The notes under the pieces are model-generated. The model saw only the letters and a program-made list of their open reading frames with translations. It was not told the DNA's origin and searched no databases. Source: Ornithinibacillus halophilus (lineage in GTDB: Bacteria > Bacillota > Bacilli > Bacillales > Amphibacillaceae). Taken from it: a stretch of DNA of 64,000 nucleotides. The translations under genes and the position numbers were made by a program. Of this stretch, positions 46,411 to 54,800 are shown piece after piece. Where the stretch lies: positions 372,001 through 436,000 of the forward strand of contig NZ_FQVW01000001.1 in the NCBI RefSeq assembly GCF_900129485.1, written 5' to 3'. The stretch's first letter is position 1, and every line of letters begins with the position of its first letter.

Positions 46411-46986
46411 TTACTTACTTGGAAGTATTTTTATTTTAAGCTTTGTCTGAATAAAGTTTATCACACGTGCCGCAAAGAAAATAATGTTCGTTGAAGAATG
46501 AATGGCCATTGTTTTCCCAATAGCCTTTCCACCGACCGTTAACGCTGCGATTAAACTAGCGAAAACAACAGACAATATTATTTGCGTGGGAGAGCCATCG
46601 CCTTTATTAAAAAGGTTGGCTATTTGTAATACAACAATTGCAGAAGCTGTACCACTTATAATTCCAGATATATCCCCAATCACATCATTACAGAAAGTAG
46701 CGAATTTATCTGCATTTCGAATAATGATTACGGCTTCTTTTGCACCATTTACTTTTTCAGCTGCCATTGCATGGAATGGGGCTTCATCTGCTGAAGTAGA
46801 GGCAATCCCTAACATATCAAACATTACGCCGATAAGGACAATTACTAAAACAACAAAAATACCAACAATCCACATCACTTGACTCAAAATAGATTGAGAA
46901 ACAACTGAAAAAATTGCCGCTAGCACAAAAGTGATAACGGCAATAGTAATACTAAATTTAATTGAACGTCTTATTTGTGATTTCAT
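46411..46986 (-). CDS. oapA: OLE-associated membrane protein OapA
   Basis: This 191-aa integral membrane protein has about four hydrophobic segments (roughly 10-31, 35-57, 103-122, 133-152). A conserved polar segment between them is rich in Ala and acidic residues (STSADEAPFHAMAAEKVNGA). The N-terminus is basic (KSQIRRSIK), fitting RNA contact at the cytoplasmic face. A DxxxD pair is present at D101/D105; as I recall, an equivalent aspartate pair in B. halodurans OapA is functionally important. ATG 46986 follows GGAG by 6 nt. The identification rests on its place immediately downstream of an OLE-like RNA and on size and topology. Some databases call such proteins CorB/DUF21-like. Confidence 0.87.
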   Translation of the reverse strand: MKSQIRRSIKFSITIAVITFVLAAIFSVVSQSILSQVMWIVGIFVVLVIVLIGVMFDMLGIASTSADEAPFHAMAAEKVNGAKEAVIIIRNADKFATFCNDVIGDISGIISGTASAIVVLQIANLFNKGDGSPTQIILSVVFASLIAALTVGGKAIGKTMAIHSSTNIIFFAARVINFIQTKLKIKILPSK

Positions 46987-47076
46987 GATTAGCTCCAATA
47001 TATATTTAAAAGTATCTCACTCAAAGAGTCTTTACTCTTCATTTCTTAGTATAACAAATAATGAATTATGTATAAT

Positions 47077-47680
47077 AAGGAATGGCCATTTAAATGGTAA
47101 AAACTGTGGCTTAGGTCCAGTAGGTTTTCCCAAATGGGTACCCCATGTTGCCATGAAAGGCGGTTCCCCTTTAAACCCACCTTAGCTCCGTCACCGAAAG
47201 CTAGACTGGATTACCACTTAGTCCACACTATAATCCCATTTAAATGTCCAAAAGAACAGTCTAGGAGATTTCCTCAACAGCCTTTAACCGTTCCCTAGCC
47301 TCTTTTGCAGTGATGATTTCATAGAGATCAAATAACTATGCTAGTGGCCACCTAGTATAGTTATTCACTACTCTAATCCCCTCAACACCACTCAAGGCAG
47401 GCTACGCTGCACGTTAGGTGTCCCTAACCACTTCATGCAGGTTCATACCCCATTCCATAGAGACTCCTAGGCTTAGTCGTCACCACAGAGATGGGCCTCC
47501 GCGGAAATCGGGTCAACGCCCACATGCCTTTGTGGATCGCCCGAAAACCTTAACTCCCAGCACCGACCCAAGGCTGGGCGCCTCAAGCCGACACAAGGAA
47601 CTTCATCGATGTGCCCTTTGGCGGATTTTTAGGCCCGCCTTCAGGAACGGAGGGCTGACTAGAATACTGCACCATTCCTT
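47077..47680 (-). ncRNA. ole: OLE RNA (ornate, large, extremophilic RNA)
   Basis: This ~604-nt segment on the minus strand is much GC-richer than its surroundings and densely structured. A terminal stem closes the molecule: AAGGAATGG at its 5' end (47672-47680) pairs perfectly with CCATTCCTT at its 3' end (47077-47085). Internal stems I checked by hand: 47620-47639 (GGCGG/CCGCC), 47556-47578 (CCCAGC/GCTGGG), 47331-47365 (about 16 bp), and CTAGACTG/CAGTCTAG joining 47201-47208 to 47257-47264. Length, the place between ispA and a small membrane protein gene, and the exo VII-ispA operon context agree with the OLE RNAs of B. halodurans and relatives. OLE forms a membrane ribonucleoprotein with OapA. 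A group II intron, RNase P and tmRNA do not fit. Confidence 0.88.
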
Positions 47681-47690
47681 TTATACATTT

Positions 47691-47699
47691 ATTATATCA
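47691..47699 (-). promoter_or_regulatory. Extended -10 promoter of the OLE RNA
   Basis: On the minus strand TGATATAAT fits the extended -10 consensus TGNTATAAT. Its TATAAT spans 47691-47696, and a start about 7 nt downstream would be near 47684, some 4 nt before the 5' arm of the closing stem. The -35 region (about 47714-47719) is weak, as is tolerated with an extended -10. The element lies between the ispA stop and the RNA, so OLE can be made without the upstream operon. Confidence 0.6.
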
Positions 47700-47726
47700 T
47701 AATTTTTGAATGAAAACTATATGAGT

Positions 47727-48620
47727 CTAATAATCTCGTACAGAAAAGTAATCAGTTAGAGCACTTAATGGAGAGTCTTCTATCCCAACTTTTAATAATG
47801 AAAGTTTTGCTTTTTGTACGTAATCATCCTTTTTCTTAGTTGCACCTTCTAATCCTAGTAACTTAGGATACGTACTCTTTTCATTAAGTTCATCACTGCC
47901 AGTTGCTTTTCCTATTTTATTTTCATCACCAATTATATCTAAAATGTCATCTTGAACTTGGAAAATTAATCCTAAATAATATGCGAAGTTTTTTAATTCC
48001 TTAATTTGTTCTTCTGTTGCATTTCCTAAAAATGCCCCGGCACCCACTGCAAACTTCAGTAATTCACCTGTTTTCAAGTCATGGATATTTTCCATTTCTT
48101 CTAAAGAAACCGTTCTTTTTTCTGCTTCCATATCCAGAATCTGCCCTCCAACCATGCCTTTAGGGCCACTAGCACTCGATAACATCTGGATAATACGAAC
48201 TTTCTCAGCATCCGTAAGCAGAGAATCCTTCGCAATGATTTCAAAACTATACGTAAGTAAAGCATCTCCGGCTAAAATAGCAGTTGCCTCATCAAACACC
48301 TTGTGATTAGTAGGTTTTCCACGACGAAGATCATCATCATCCATCGCTGGCAAATCATCATGGATAAGTGAATACGTATGGATCATTTCAAGAGCAGCCA
48401 TGGAAGATATTATTTTTGTTCGTTTTTCATCTTCTTTTTTAAATGCTTCATAACTTGCTAATAATAGTATGGGTCTTAATCTTTTTCCACCAGCTTCAAC
48501 CGAATAAAGCATCGACTTTTTTAAGTTTTGTGGTATTGGCAACGAATTCAAGAACCGTGTTAATTCTTTATGTACAAAATCAATATTTTCTTTTATATAA
48601 TTGGTAAACACGCTTTCCAC
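47727..48620 (-). CDS. ispA: Polyprenyl (farnesyl) diphosphate synthase
   Basis: This 297-aa trans-prenyltransferase condenses IPP with DMAPP/GPP. The first Asp-rich motif is DDLPAMDDDDLRRG, and the second is FQVQDDILD. GGKRLRP marks the IPP-binding site. Length matches B. subtilis IspA (296 aa). GTG 48620 is chosen because AGGAGG is 9 nt upstream; the ATG at 48629 abuts that site. It follows xseB with a one-base gap between stop and start. In most bacilli dxs follows; here OLE RNA and oapA follow. Confidence 0.93.
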   Translation of the reverse strand: MESVFTNYIKENIDFVHKELTRFLNSLPIPQNLKKSMLYSVEAGGKRLRPILLLASYEAFKKEDEKRTKIISSMAALEMIHTYSLIHDDLPAMDDDDLRRGKPTNHKVFDEATAILAGDALLTYSFEIIAKDSLLTDAEKVRIIQMLSSASGPKGMVGGQILDMEAEKRTVSLEEMENIHDLKTGELLKFAVGAGAFLGNATEEQIKELKNFAYYLGLIFQVQDDILDIIGDENKIGKATGSDELNEKSTYPKLLGLEGATKKKDDYVQKAKLSLLKVGIEDSPLSALTDYFSVRDY

Positions 48621-48621
48621 A

Positions 48622-48855
48622 TTATTCATCCTCCTGTATTTCAAAAGACTTCAATTCCCCTTGTTCATTCATAATTTGAACCATCTTTTCTTGTACTTGA
48701 TTTAATTTATCACTACATACCTTCGATAATTGCATACCTTCTTGATAATACGAAATTGCTTTCTCTAATGGTACTTCGCCTTCTTCCAATTTTGCAACGA
48801 TGACTTCCAGCTTACTCATCGCTTCTTCAAATGTTTGTTCTTTATTATCACTCAT
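48622..48855 (-). CDS. xseB: Exodeoxyribonuclease VII small subunit
   Basis: The 77-aa XseB binds the XseA C-terminal helices. The signature FEEAMSKLEVIVAKLEEGEVPLE-type helix-turn-helix region is present from residue 8 onward (FEEAMSKLEVIV, LEEGEVPLEKAI), followed by an amphipathic helix and an acidic tail. ATG 48855 lies 7 nt after GGAG and overlaps the xseA stop by 8 nt, indicating translational coupling of the two subunits. Confidence 0.95.
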   Translation of the reverse strand: MSDNKEQTFEEAMSKLEVIVAKLEEGEVPLEKAISYYQEGMQLSKVCSDKLNQVQEKMVQIMNEQGELKSFEIQEDE

Positions 48856-50197
48856 ATTCTCGCTCCTTAACATCTAGTACTTCACAATCAAATTGTCCGT
48901 CTTTAATCGTAATCGAGATTTTATCATGTTTCTTAATCTGGCTTCTTGTCGTAATAATTTCACCTTTTGGGGTATAAGGAATTGCGAAACCTCTTTTCAT
49001 TACCTCAAGAGGGTTTAACAAAGTTAATTTATCCATTAATTGTTTTGTTTCAGAAGCCTTTTTCTCTATTAACTGATTTAATAATTGCTGTTGCAATTTA
49101 ATTAGTCGATTCAATTTTTCTTCTGATTGTAATAGTTGTTTGTTCGGATGTAACGCAAACAATCTGGCAATTGTAGTTGTCAGTTTTTCTTTTTTTGTGT
49201 TCATATGATGGTTTATTAACCATTCTAAACGATCATTTTGTCGATCTAACTCTTGCTCTTTTTGCCTTAACAGCTGTTCGGGATACCGAAATGCATAAGA
49301 CTGTGCAAGACGATCATATAATCTTCTTTGCTCATTAACCAAATTATTGACGTTACGATTTAAATTATGTTTGAGGTGAGCTAGCTTATCAAGTAATTCT
49401 TGCTGAGATGGAACAGCTAACTCAGCTGCTCCTGTCGGTGTTGGCGCTCTTAAATCAGCAACAAAATCACTAATGGTTGTATCTGTTTCATGCCCTACTG
49501 CAGAAATAATCGGTATTTCTGAATGGAAAATGGCCTCTGCAACCACTTCTTCATTAAAACTCCACAATTCCTCAATCGATCCACCACCACGACCAACAAT
49601 GAGCACGTCAAAGTCACCAACAATATTTGCTTTTTCGATACCTCTTTTTATGGAATCAGCTGCATATTCTCCTTGAACAAGAACTGGAATAACAGTTATT
49701 TTGGCTAGTTTATACCTTCTCTTAATTGTAGTAATAATGTCTCTGACAGCAGCACCTGTTGGTGAAGTAATGACACCAATTGAAGTCGGAAATCGTGGTA
49801 ACTCTTTTTTATGGTCGTCTTCAAAATAACCTTTTGCTTTCAATTTTTCTTTTAATTGTTCAAAGGCTAAATAGAGGGAACCTATACCATCTGGTTCCAT
49901 TTCTTGTATGTACAACTGATATTGACCTTGCGCTTCATAGACACTAATTTCGCCTTTAATAAGCACACTCATGCCATTTTCTGGTAGAAACTTTAAAAAT
50001 CGATTGTTTCCTGCAAACATGACAGCTTGAATTCGTGTTTGGTCATCTTTAATCGTCAAATACATATGTCCTCTTGAATGGTGTTTAAAATTCGAGATTT
50101 CTCCCCTTAACCATACTGTTTTCAAATGAGGATCTAAATCAATTTTTCTTTTTATATATTTTGTCAGAGCTGTAACAGTTAAATATTTATCACGCAA
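48848..50197 (-). CDS. xseA: Exodeoxyribonuclease VII large subunit
   Basis: This 449-aa subunit has an N-terminal OB-fold (about 1-100, VWLRGEISNFKHHSRGHMYL). The central nuclease domain includes FPTSIGVITSPTGAAVRD, the GRGGGSIEELWSFN motif and SAVGHETDTTISDFVADLRAPTPTGAAE-type core residues (GHETDTT, RAPTPTGA). Long C-terminal coiled coils (about 270-400) are the XseB-binding part. It starts with TTG directly after the folD stop, with AAAGGA 8 nt upstream. Confidence 0.94.
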   Translation of the reverse strand: MRDKYLTVTALTKYIKRKIDLDPHLKTVWLRGEISNFKHHSRGHMYLTIKDDQTRIQAVMFAGNNRFLKFLPENGMSVLIKGEISVYEAQGQYQLYIQEMEPDGIGSLYLAFEQLKEKLKAKGYFEDDHKKELPRFPTSIGVITSPTGAAVRDIITTIKRRYKLAKITVIPVLVQGEYAADSIKRGIEKANIVGDFDVLIVGRGGGSIEELWSFNEEVVAEAIFHSEIPIISAVGHETDTTISDFVADLRAPTPTGAAELAVPSQQELLDKLAHLKHNLNRNVNNLVNEQRRLYDRLAQSYAFRYPEQLLRQKEQELDRQNDRLEWLINHHMNTKKEKLTTTIARLFALHPNKQLLQSEEKLNRLIKLQQQLLNQLIEKKASETKQLMDKLTLLNPLEVMKRGFAIPYTPKGEIITTRSQIKKHDKISITIKDGQFDCEVLDVKEREYE

Positions 50198-51046
50198 TTA
50201 AGACAGTCCTTTAGCAGCTTTTATCGTGTTATATAAAAGCATTGTGATCGTCATTGGTCCAACACCTTTAGGTACAGGAGTGATGAAGGATGCTTTTCCT
50301 TTTGCCGCATCAAAATCAACATCACCTGTTAATGATCCGTCATTTAAACGGTTTATTCCAACATCAATGACTACTGCACCATTCTTCACATGTTCTTCAC
50401 CTATGAAATTTGCTTTCCCAACTGCAGCTATAATAATATCTGCTGATTGAGTATATTTCATTAAATCTTTTGTTCTAGAATGGCAATACGTTACAGTCGC
50501 ATGTTCATTTAAAAGTAGTTGGCCGACAGGTTTTCCAACAATATTACTACGACCAACTACTACAACATGTTTTCCTTCGATTGAAATATTTTTTGATTGA
50601 AGCATTTTAATAATCCCAAATGGTGTACAAGGAAGGAAGGTATCTTGACCTGTCATCATTCTACCAATATTAACCGGATGGAAACCATCAACATCTTTTT
50701 CAGGAGCAATCGCCTCAATGACATGTTGCTCTTCGATATGTTCTGGTAATGGGAGTTGAACTAGTATACCGTGAACGGAAGGATTCTGGTTTAATTCCTC
50801 AATTACTTCTAATAAATAATCTTCAGTAATCGAATCTTCTAATTCAATGAGCTCTGATTGAATACCTACTTCAGCAGAGGCTTTTTCTTTTCCTTTAACA
50901 TATGAACGAGATGCTGGATTATTCCCAACTAAAATTACCGATAAGTGTGGATTAATTCCACCTTCATTAAGCTTCTTTACTTCTTCTTTCATGTTTTGCC
51001 TAAGTTCTTGAGCGAGTTCTTTTCCATTAATTACTTCTGCAGTCAT
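50198..51046 (-). CDS. folD: Bifunctional methylenetetrahydrofolate dehydrogenase/cyclohydrolase
   Basis: The 282-aa enzyme interconverts 5,10-methylene- and 10-formyl-THF. The substrate-site YVKGKEKASAEVGI with the catalytic Lys, the GILVQLPLP signature and the NADP-binding VVGRSNIVGKPVGQLLL are present, and the C-terminal TPVPKGVGPMT is intact. A GGGGGAA Shine-Dalgarno precedes the ATG. It sits between nusB and xseA in the usual folD-xseA-xseB-ispA order. Confidence 0.96.
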   Translation of the reverse strand: MTAEVINGKELAQELRQNMKEEVKKLNEGGINPHLSVILVGNNPASRSYVKGKEKASAEVGIQSELIELEDSITEDYLLEVIEELNQNPSVHGILVQLPLPEHIEEQHVIEAIAPEKDVDGFHPVNIGRMMTGQDTFLPCTPFGIIKMLQSKNISIEGKHVVVVGRSNIVGKPVGQLLLNEHATVTYCHSRTKDLMKYTQSADIIIAAVGKANFIGEEHVKNGAVVIDVGINRLNDGSLTGDVDFDAAKGKASFITPVPKGVGPMTITMLLYNTIKAAKGLS

Positions 51047-51062
51047 AAGAATTCCCCCTATC

Positions 51063-51452
51063 TCATGATTCTGAGTCTATAATTTTTGATAGTACTCCAT
51101 TTACAAACTTACCCGACTTATCATCACCATATTTCTTTGCTAACTCTACCGCTTCATTAATAGAAACGTTTTCCGGTATATCGTCTAAGTATTTTAACTC
51201 ATAAGTTGCAATTCTTAATACTGCTCTTTCAACCGTTGCAACACGTTTAATGGACCAATTCTCAAGATGATTCGTTATTGTTTCATCAATAACTGATTTA
51301 TTTTCATAAACGCCTTCCACTAATTGATGTAGAAATCGATCGTTTTCTTCCTCATTTAGTAAGTCCTGTATTGCCACATATGAGTCTGAATCATTCATAT
51401 CAAGTTGAAATAGAATTTGAAATGCCTTTTCTCTTGCTGCATGCCGTTTCAT
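51063..51452 (-). CDS. nusB: Transcription antitermination factor NusB
   Basis: This 129-aa all-helical protein starts [16 protein letters not shown] and has the conserved [15 protein letters not shown] and [25 protein letters not shown]-type region ([22 protein letters not shown]). With NusE it binds boxA of rRNA transcripts. ATG 51452 is chosen since AAGGAG is 8 nt upstream; ATG 51458 is only 2 nt from it. It is the first gene of nusB-folD-xseA-xseB-ispA. Confidence 0.95.
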   Translation of the reverse strand: MKRHAAREKAFQILFQLDMNDSDSYVAIQDLLNEEENDRFLHQLVEGVYENKSVIDETITNHLENWSIKRVATVERAVLRIATYELKYLDDIPENVSINEAVELAKKYGDDKSGKFVNGVLSKIIDSES

Positions 51453-51545
51453 GTTCATTACTCCTTTATCTTATCTATTCCAAATAATAACATGTTTTTT
51501 ATTCAATTGCTATTTCCAAAAAAGTGTTTATTTCAAACAACAATA

Positions 51546-51627
51546 ATGAGGCTGTCCTAGAAGACTCATACTCCTTCTTCTACAGAATAAAGTAGAAACA
51601 GAGCACTTCAGTTTTGGACAGCCTCAT
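51546..51627. repeat. Long inverted repeat (12-bp arms, nested stem) between yqhY and nusB
   Basis: ATGAGGCTGTCC (51546-51557) pairs perfectly with GGACAGCCTCAT (51616-51627). A second stem TAGAAGA/TCTTCTA (51558-51564 with 51576-51582) is nested inside. There is no T-run, so it is not a standard terminator; yet GGCTGTCC is also the core of the terminator at 41683. It could end yqhY transcription or be a MITE remnant. Confidence 0.6.
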
Positions 51628-51686
51628 CAAGTTGTATAACCTAGAAGAAATGTTATCAATCGTTCTAGTTTATTTTTCAATATTTT

Positions 51687-52082
51687 TTATTCAGTTTCTT
51701 CCTCTTCTTCATCCTTATCCATTTGGATACCTACAACATGTACATTTATTTCTGCGATATCAAGTGCAGTCATATTTTTCAATGTCTGTCTAATGTTCGT
51801 TTGTAGCTGTTGAGCAACTTTTGGAATTGAAACACCAAAGTTCAGAACAACATATAAGTCAATTGAAATACCATTTTCAGTTAATTCAACTTTTACACCT
51901 TTACTATGCGATTTTTTTCCAAATCGTTCCACAACTCCAGTTGCGAAGTTTCCTCTCATTGAAGAAATACCTTCAACCTCAGATGCAGCAATTCCAGTAA
52001 TGACTTCAATTACTTCAGGTGCAATTTCTACTTTGCCTAAACCAGTATCATCACTTACGTTTACTAATGGTTGTTCAGCCAT
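51687..52082 (-). CDS. yqhY: Asp23/Gls24 family protein YqhY
   Basis: This 131-aa Asp23/Gls24 protein has the typical GKVEIAPEVIEVITGIAASEV start and the repeated VHVVGIQMDK end, followed by a tail of acidic residues (KDEEEEETE). ATG 52082 has GAGGAGTGA 4-8 nt upstream and overlaps nothing; the longer frame reads back into accC. It lies 22 nt after accC. In B. subtilis YqhY is linked to the control of acetyl-CoA carboxylase, which the gene order accB-accC-yqhY supports. Confidence 0.93.
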   Translation of the reverse strand: MAEQPLVNVSDDTGLGKVEIAPEVIEVITGIAASEVEGISSMRGNFATGVVERFGKKSHSKGVKVELTENGISIDLYVVLNFGVSIPKVAQQLQTNIRQTLKNMTALDIAEINVHVVGIQMDKDEEEEETE

Positions 52083-52104
52083 TATCTCACTCCTCTTCTT
52101 ATTG

Positions 52105-53466
52105 TTATGATTCCTTATCGGAGACAATTGGATTTTCTTCTAAGAAATTCGTATTAAAATCCCCTTTTACGAAAACATCATGCTCCATGATTAGTTTGTG
52201 GAATGGGATTGTCGTATGCACACCATCCACAATAAATTCATCCAATGCTCGCTTCATTCGCGTAATTGCCTCTTCACGAGTCGCACCATAGGTGATTAAT
52301 TTAGCAATCATGGAATCATAATATGGTGGTATATTATAACTAGGATATGCAGCAGAATCAATCCTTACCCCTAAACCACCAGGTGGTAGATACATATCTA
52401 TTTTACCAGGTGATGGCATAAAATTCTTAAATGGATTCTCCGCATTTATACGACATTCGATTGACCAACCTTCAAAAGTGATCTCATCTTGAGTAAAAGA
52501 GAGCTTTTCATTGTTTGCTATTTTAATTTGTTCCTTAATTAAATCTACTCCCGTTACCATCTCTGTTACAGGATGTTCTACTTGAATTCGTGTATTCATT
52601 TCCATGAAATAAAATTGTTGACTACTGCGATCAAAAATAAATTCAATTGTACCAGCACCTTCGTAATCAACAGCAAGTGCAGCTTTTACAGCAGCCGTTC
52701 CCATTTCTTCTCTAATTTCTGGTGTAATAGCTGGAGAAGGTGTTTCCTCAATAAGCTTTTGTAGTCTGCGTTGAATCGTACAGTCTCTTTCTCCTAAATG
52801 TACGACATTTCCATGCTTGTCTGCTAATACTTGGATTTCTACATGGCGGAAGTCCTCAATGAACTTTTCTAAGTATACACCTGGATTACCAAAGGCAGTT
52901 TCTGCTTCTTTTTGTGTAATTCGTATTCCTTTAATTAAATCCTCTTCAGTTCTTGCCACACGGATTCCTTTACCTCCACCACCTGCAGTAGCTTTAATAA
53001 TAACAGGATATCCAATTTCTTTTGCAATATTAATTGCTTCTTCTTCACTCTCAATAATACCTTCTGAACCAGGAACAATTGGAACATTAGCTTGTTTCAT
53101 TGTTTCTCTAGCTACGTCTTTAATTCCCATCTTCTGAATCGCTTCAGCAGATGGGCCGATAAACTCTATATTACACGCATTACAAATCTCAGCGAAATCT
53201 GCATTTTCTGCTAGAAAACCATATCCAGGATGAATCGCGTCCACTTCTGTTAACGTAGCAACGCTCATTATATTAGTAAAGTTAAGATAACTATCTTTAC
53301 TCAATGTTGGACCAATGCAATATGCTTCATCTGCTAATTGGACATGTAATGATTCTTTATCTGCTTCAGAGTACACTGCAACTGTTTCAATTCCCAACTC
53401 TTTACAAGCTCTAATAATGCGTACTGCAATTTCTCCTCTGTTAGCTATTAAAAGTTTTTTTATCAT
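52105..53466 (-). CDS. accC: Biotin carboxylase subunit of acetyl-CoA carboxylase
   Basis: This 453-aa ATP-grasp enzyme carboxylates the biotin of AccB. The N-terminus [15 protein letters not shown], the ATP-binding [13 protein letters not shown] loop, and the catalytic [14 protein letters not shown] are intact. Length fits the family. It lies 14 nt after accB. It is the only biotin carboxylase visible in the window and could also supply carboxybiotin to the yqjD-type carboxyltransferase, although that is untested inference. Confidence 0.97.
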   Translation of the reverse strand: MIKKLLIANRGEIAVRIIRACKELGIETVAVYSEADKESLHVQLADEAYCIGPTLSKDSYLNFTNIMSVATLTEVDAIHPGYGFLAENADFAEICNACNIEFIGPSAEAIQKMGIKDVARETMKQANVPIVPGSEGIIESEEEAINIAKEIGYPVIIKATAGGGGKGIRVARTEEDLIKGIRITQKEAETAFGNPGVYLEKFIEDFRHVEIQVLADKHGNVVHLGERDCTIQRRLQKLIEETPSPAITPEIREEMGTAAVKAALAVDYEGAGTIEFIFDRSSQQFYFMEMNTRIQVEHPVTEMVTGVDLIKEQIKIANNEKLSFTQDEITFEGWSIECRINAENPFKNFMPSPGKIDMYLPPGGLGVRIDSAAYPSYNIPPYYDSMIAKLITYGATREEAITRMKRALDEFIVDGVHTTIPFHKLIMEHDVFVKGDFNTNFLEENPIVSDKES

Positions 53467-53480
53467 ACACGCTCGTCCCC

Positions 53481-53990
53481 TTATTTGGTCTTCACTCGGA
53501 ATAATGGTTGACCGTACTCAACCAACTCTCCGTTCTCGACTAACACTTCCGTTATCTCACCTTTTGTTTCTGCTTCAATTTCATTAAATAGTTTCATTGC
53601 TTCTACAATACAAACAATAGTCTCATTATTTACCTTTGAGCCTACTTCTACATACGGATCACTTTCTGGGTTAGGGGCACGATAAAATGTTCCAACCATT
53701 GGTGACGTAATCTCATAATCATAAGTTTTAGATTCTTCTTCTGGTTTATTTTCAACTTCTTTAGTAGGTGCTGTATCCTGTTCTGTTACGTTATTACTGC
53801 TTTCTACTTTTACTGTCTCTTCAGTGTTGACTTCAACAGGTTGCTTTACTGTCACTGGTTGATGGACCTCTTTAGTTTCTAGTGATTTTTTCATAGATAC
53901 AGTTGTGCCATTCGTTTCATAAGTGAATTCGTTAATAGAAGATTCATCTATTAATTTTATTAGTTCTCGTATTTCTTGTACTTTTAACAT
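53481..53990 (-). CDS. accB: Biotin carboxyl carrier protein of acetyl-CoA carboxylase
   Basis: This 169-aa BCCP has an N-terminal [15 protein letters not shown] segment, a long charged Glu/Thr/Val-rich linker (about 35-90), and a C-terminal biotinyl domain with the acceptor lysine in [13 protein letters not shown]. The [18 protein letters not shown] thumb region is also typical. It is first in accB-accC-yqhY. The ~220-nt upstream gap shares the spoIIIAH terminator; no specific operator was recognised. Confidence 0.96.
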   Translation of the reverse strand: MLKVQEIRELIKLIDESSINEFTYETNGTTVSMKKSLETKEVHQPVTVKQPVEVNTEETVKVESSNNVTEQDTAPTKEVENKPEEESKTYDYEITSPMVGTFYRAPNPESDPYVEVGSKVNNETIVCIVEAMKLFNEIEAETKGEITEVLVENGELVEYGQPLFRVKTK

Positions 53991-54167
53991 TTTTCTTGCA
54001 CCCCTTCATTAAAAAATTATTATTAGGTACTAATAACTCCTCTTAATATTTTACGATAAAAAGGATAGAAACATCAACATATAAATTTAACAACCTTTAA
54101 AAACTTAAGCGATTTCACGCCTTAATTATAGCAATAATTAGACAATAACGCGAATATTAACATGCTA

Positions 54168-54206
54168 AAGGGGCTGTTCCTTTATGGCCCAGCCCCTCTT
54201 TATTTA
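54168..54206 (-). terminator. Rho-independent terminator of the spoIIIA operon
   Basis: On the minus strand, just after the spoIIIAH stop, AGGGGCTG and CAGCCCCTTT form an 8-9 bp GC-rich stem around GGCCATAAAGGAA. The following T-run is short. Confidence 0.8.
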
Positions 54207-54214
54207 TATTTAAA

Positions 54215-54787
54215 TTAACTTTCAGTTGTTGTCGGTTGGAAGTTTACATCAACTGTAACTTCACCAAATTCATCATAAACCATTTGCATGATGTTCACAG
54301 TTTCAGTTCTAGAAAGTTCATCGACTTTCACATGAACATGTACCACTTCTCCATCATTTCTAACTAATACATCTTGATATTCATTTGATGCCAGAATCGA
54401 TTCTTCTAAAATAGTTTCCTTTGTTTCTATTTGTTCAATAACATCAATCTCACTTAATGCATTTTTCTTTTCTTCTGCTGTTGCGGAACTAGATTCAATG
54501 ATTTCTTCTAAACGAGACTTCTTTGCACTTCTTTCATCTTGTAAATCCATACGAATTGTAGTAAATAGTTCATCTCTACCTAAATTACTGACATCATCAA
54601 CACTTGCATCTCCATCTACATCAGTATCAGTAGTATTAGAACTTACATGTTCCGTATCTGAATCATTCGCTTCTTCACCAGAGTTAATATATGCAACATC
54701 CTGTGGTTCCTGAGTCATATAATAAACACTCAATACAATCATCAAACTTAACATTGTTAATAGCCATACCGTTTGTTTCTTTAACAT
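54215..54787 (-). CDS. spoIIIAH: Stage III sporulation protein AH
   Basis: The 190-aa protein has one N-terminal transmembrane segment (8-24), an acidic low-complexity linker (30-75) and a C-terminal YscJ/FliF-like ring-building domain ending in VTVDVNFQP. Mother-cell SpoIIIAH binds forespore SpoIIQ across the intermembrane space to form the feeding-tube channel. It is last in the spoIIIA operon and is followed by a terminator. Confidence 0.94.
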   Translation of the reverse strand: MLKKQTVWLLTMLSLMIVLSVYYMTQEPQDVAYINSGEEANDSDTEHVSSNTTDTDVDGDASVDDVSNLGRDELFTTIRMDLQDERSAKKSRLEEIIESSSATAEEKKNALSEIDVIEQIETKETILEESILASNEYQDVLVRNDGEVVHVHVKVDELSRTETVNIMQMVYDEFGEVTVDVNFQPTTTES

Positions 54788-54800
54788 TCTAACATCCTCC

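Noticed and set aside
46502-46882. A 126-codon plus-strand ORF opposite oapA
   Set aside because: Antisense shadow of the hydrophobic membrane protein gene; no ribosome-binding site.
47077-47680. Group II intron, RNase P RNA, tmRNA or rRNA fragment
   Set aside because: There is no reverse transcriptase, no domain V-like AGC...AY signature, no P4-type RNase P core and no tmRNA tag frame. Length, the closing stem and the downstream membrane protein fit OLE better.
47418-47702. A 94-codon plus-strand ORF inside the GC-rich segment
   Set aside because: It is Arg/His/Pro-rich with no recognisable domain or ribosome-binding site, and lies antisense to the structured OLE-like RNA, whose stems explain the base composition.
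53991-54214. A FapR-type operator upstream of accB
   Set aside because: No convincing palindrome of that type could be found; only the spoIIIAH terminator and AT-rich sequence are seen.
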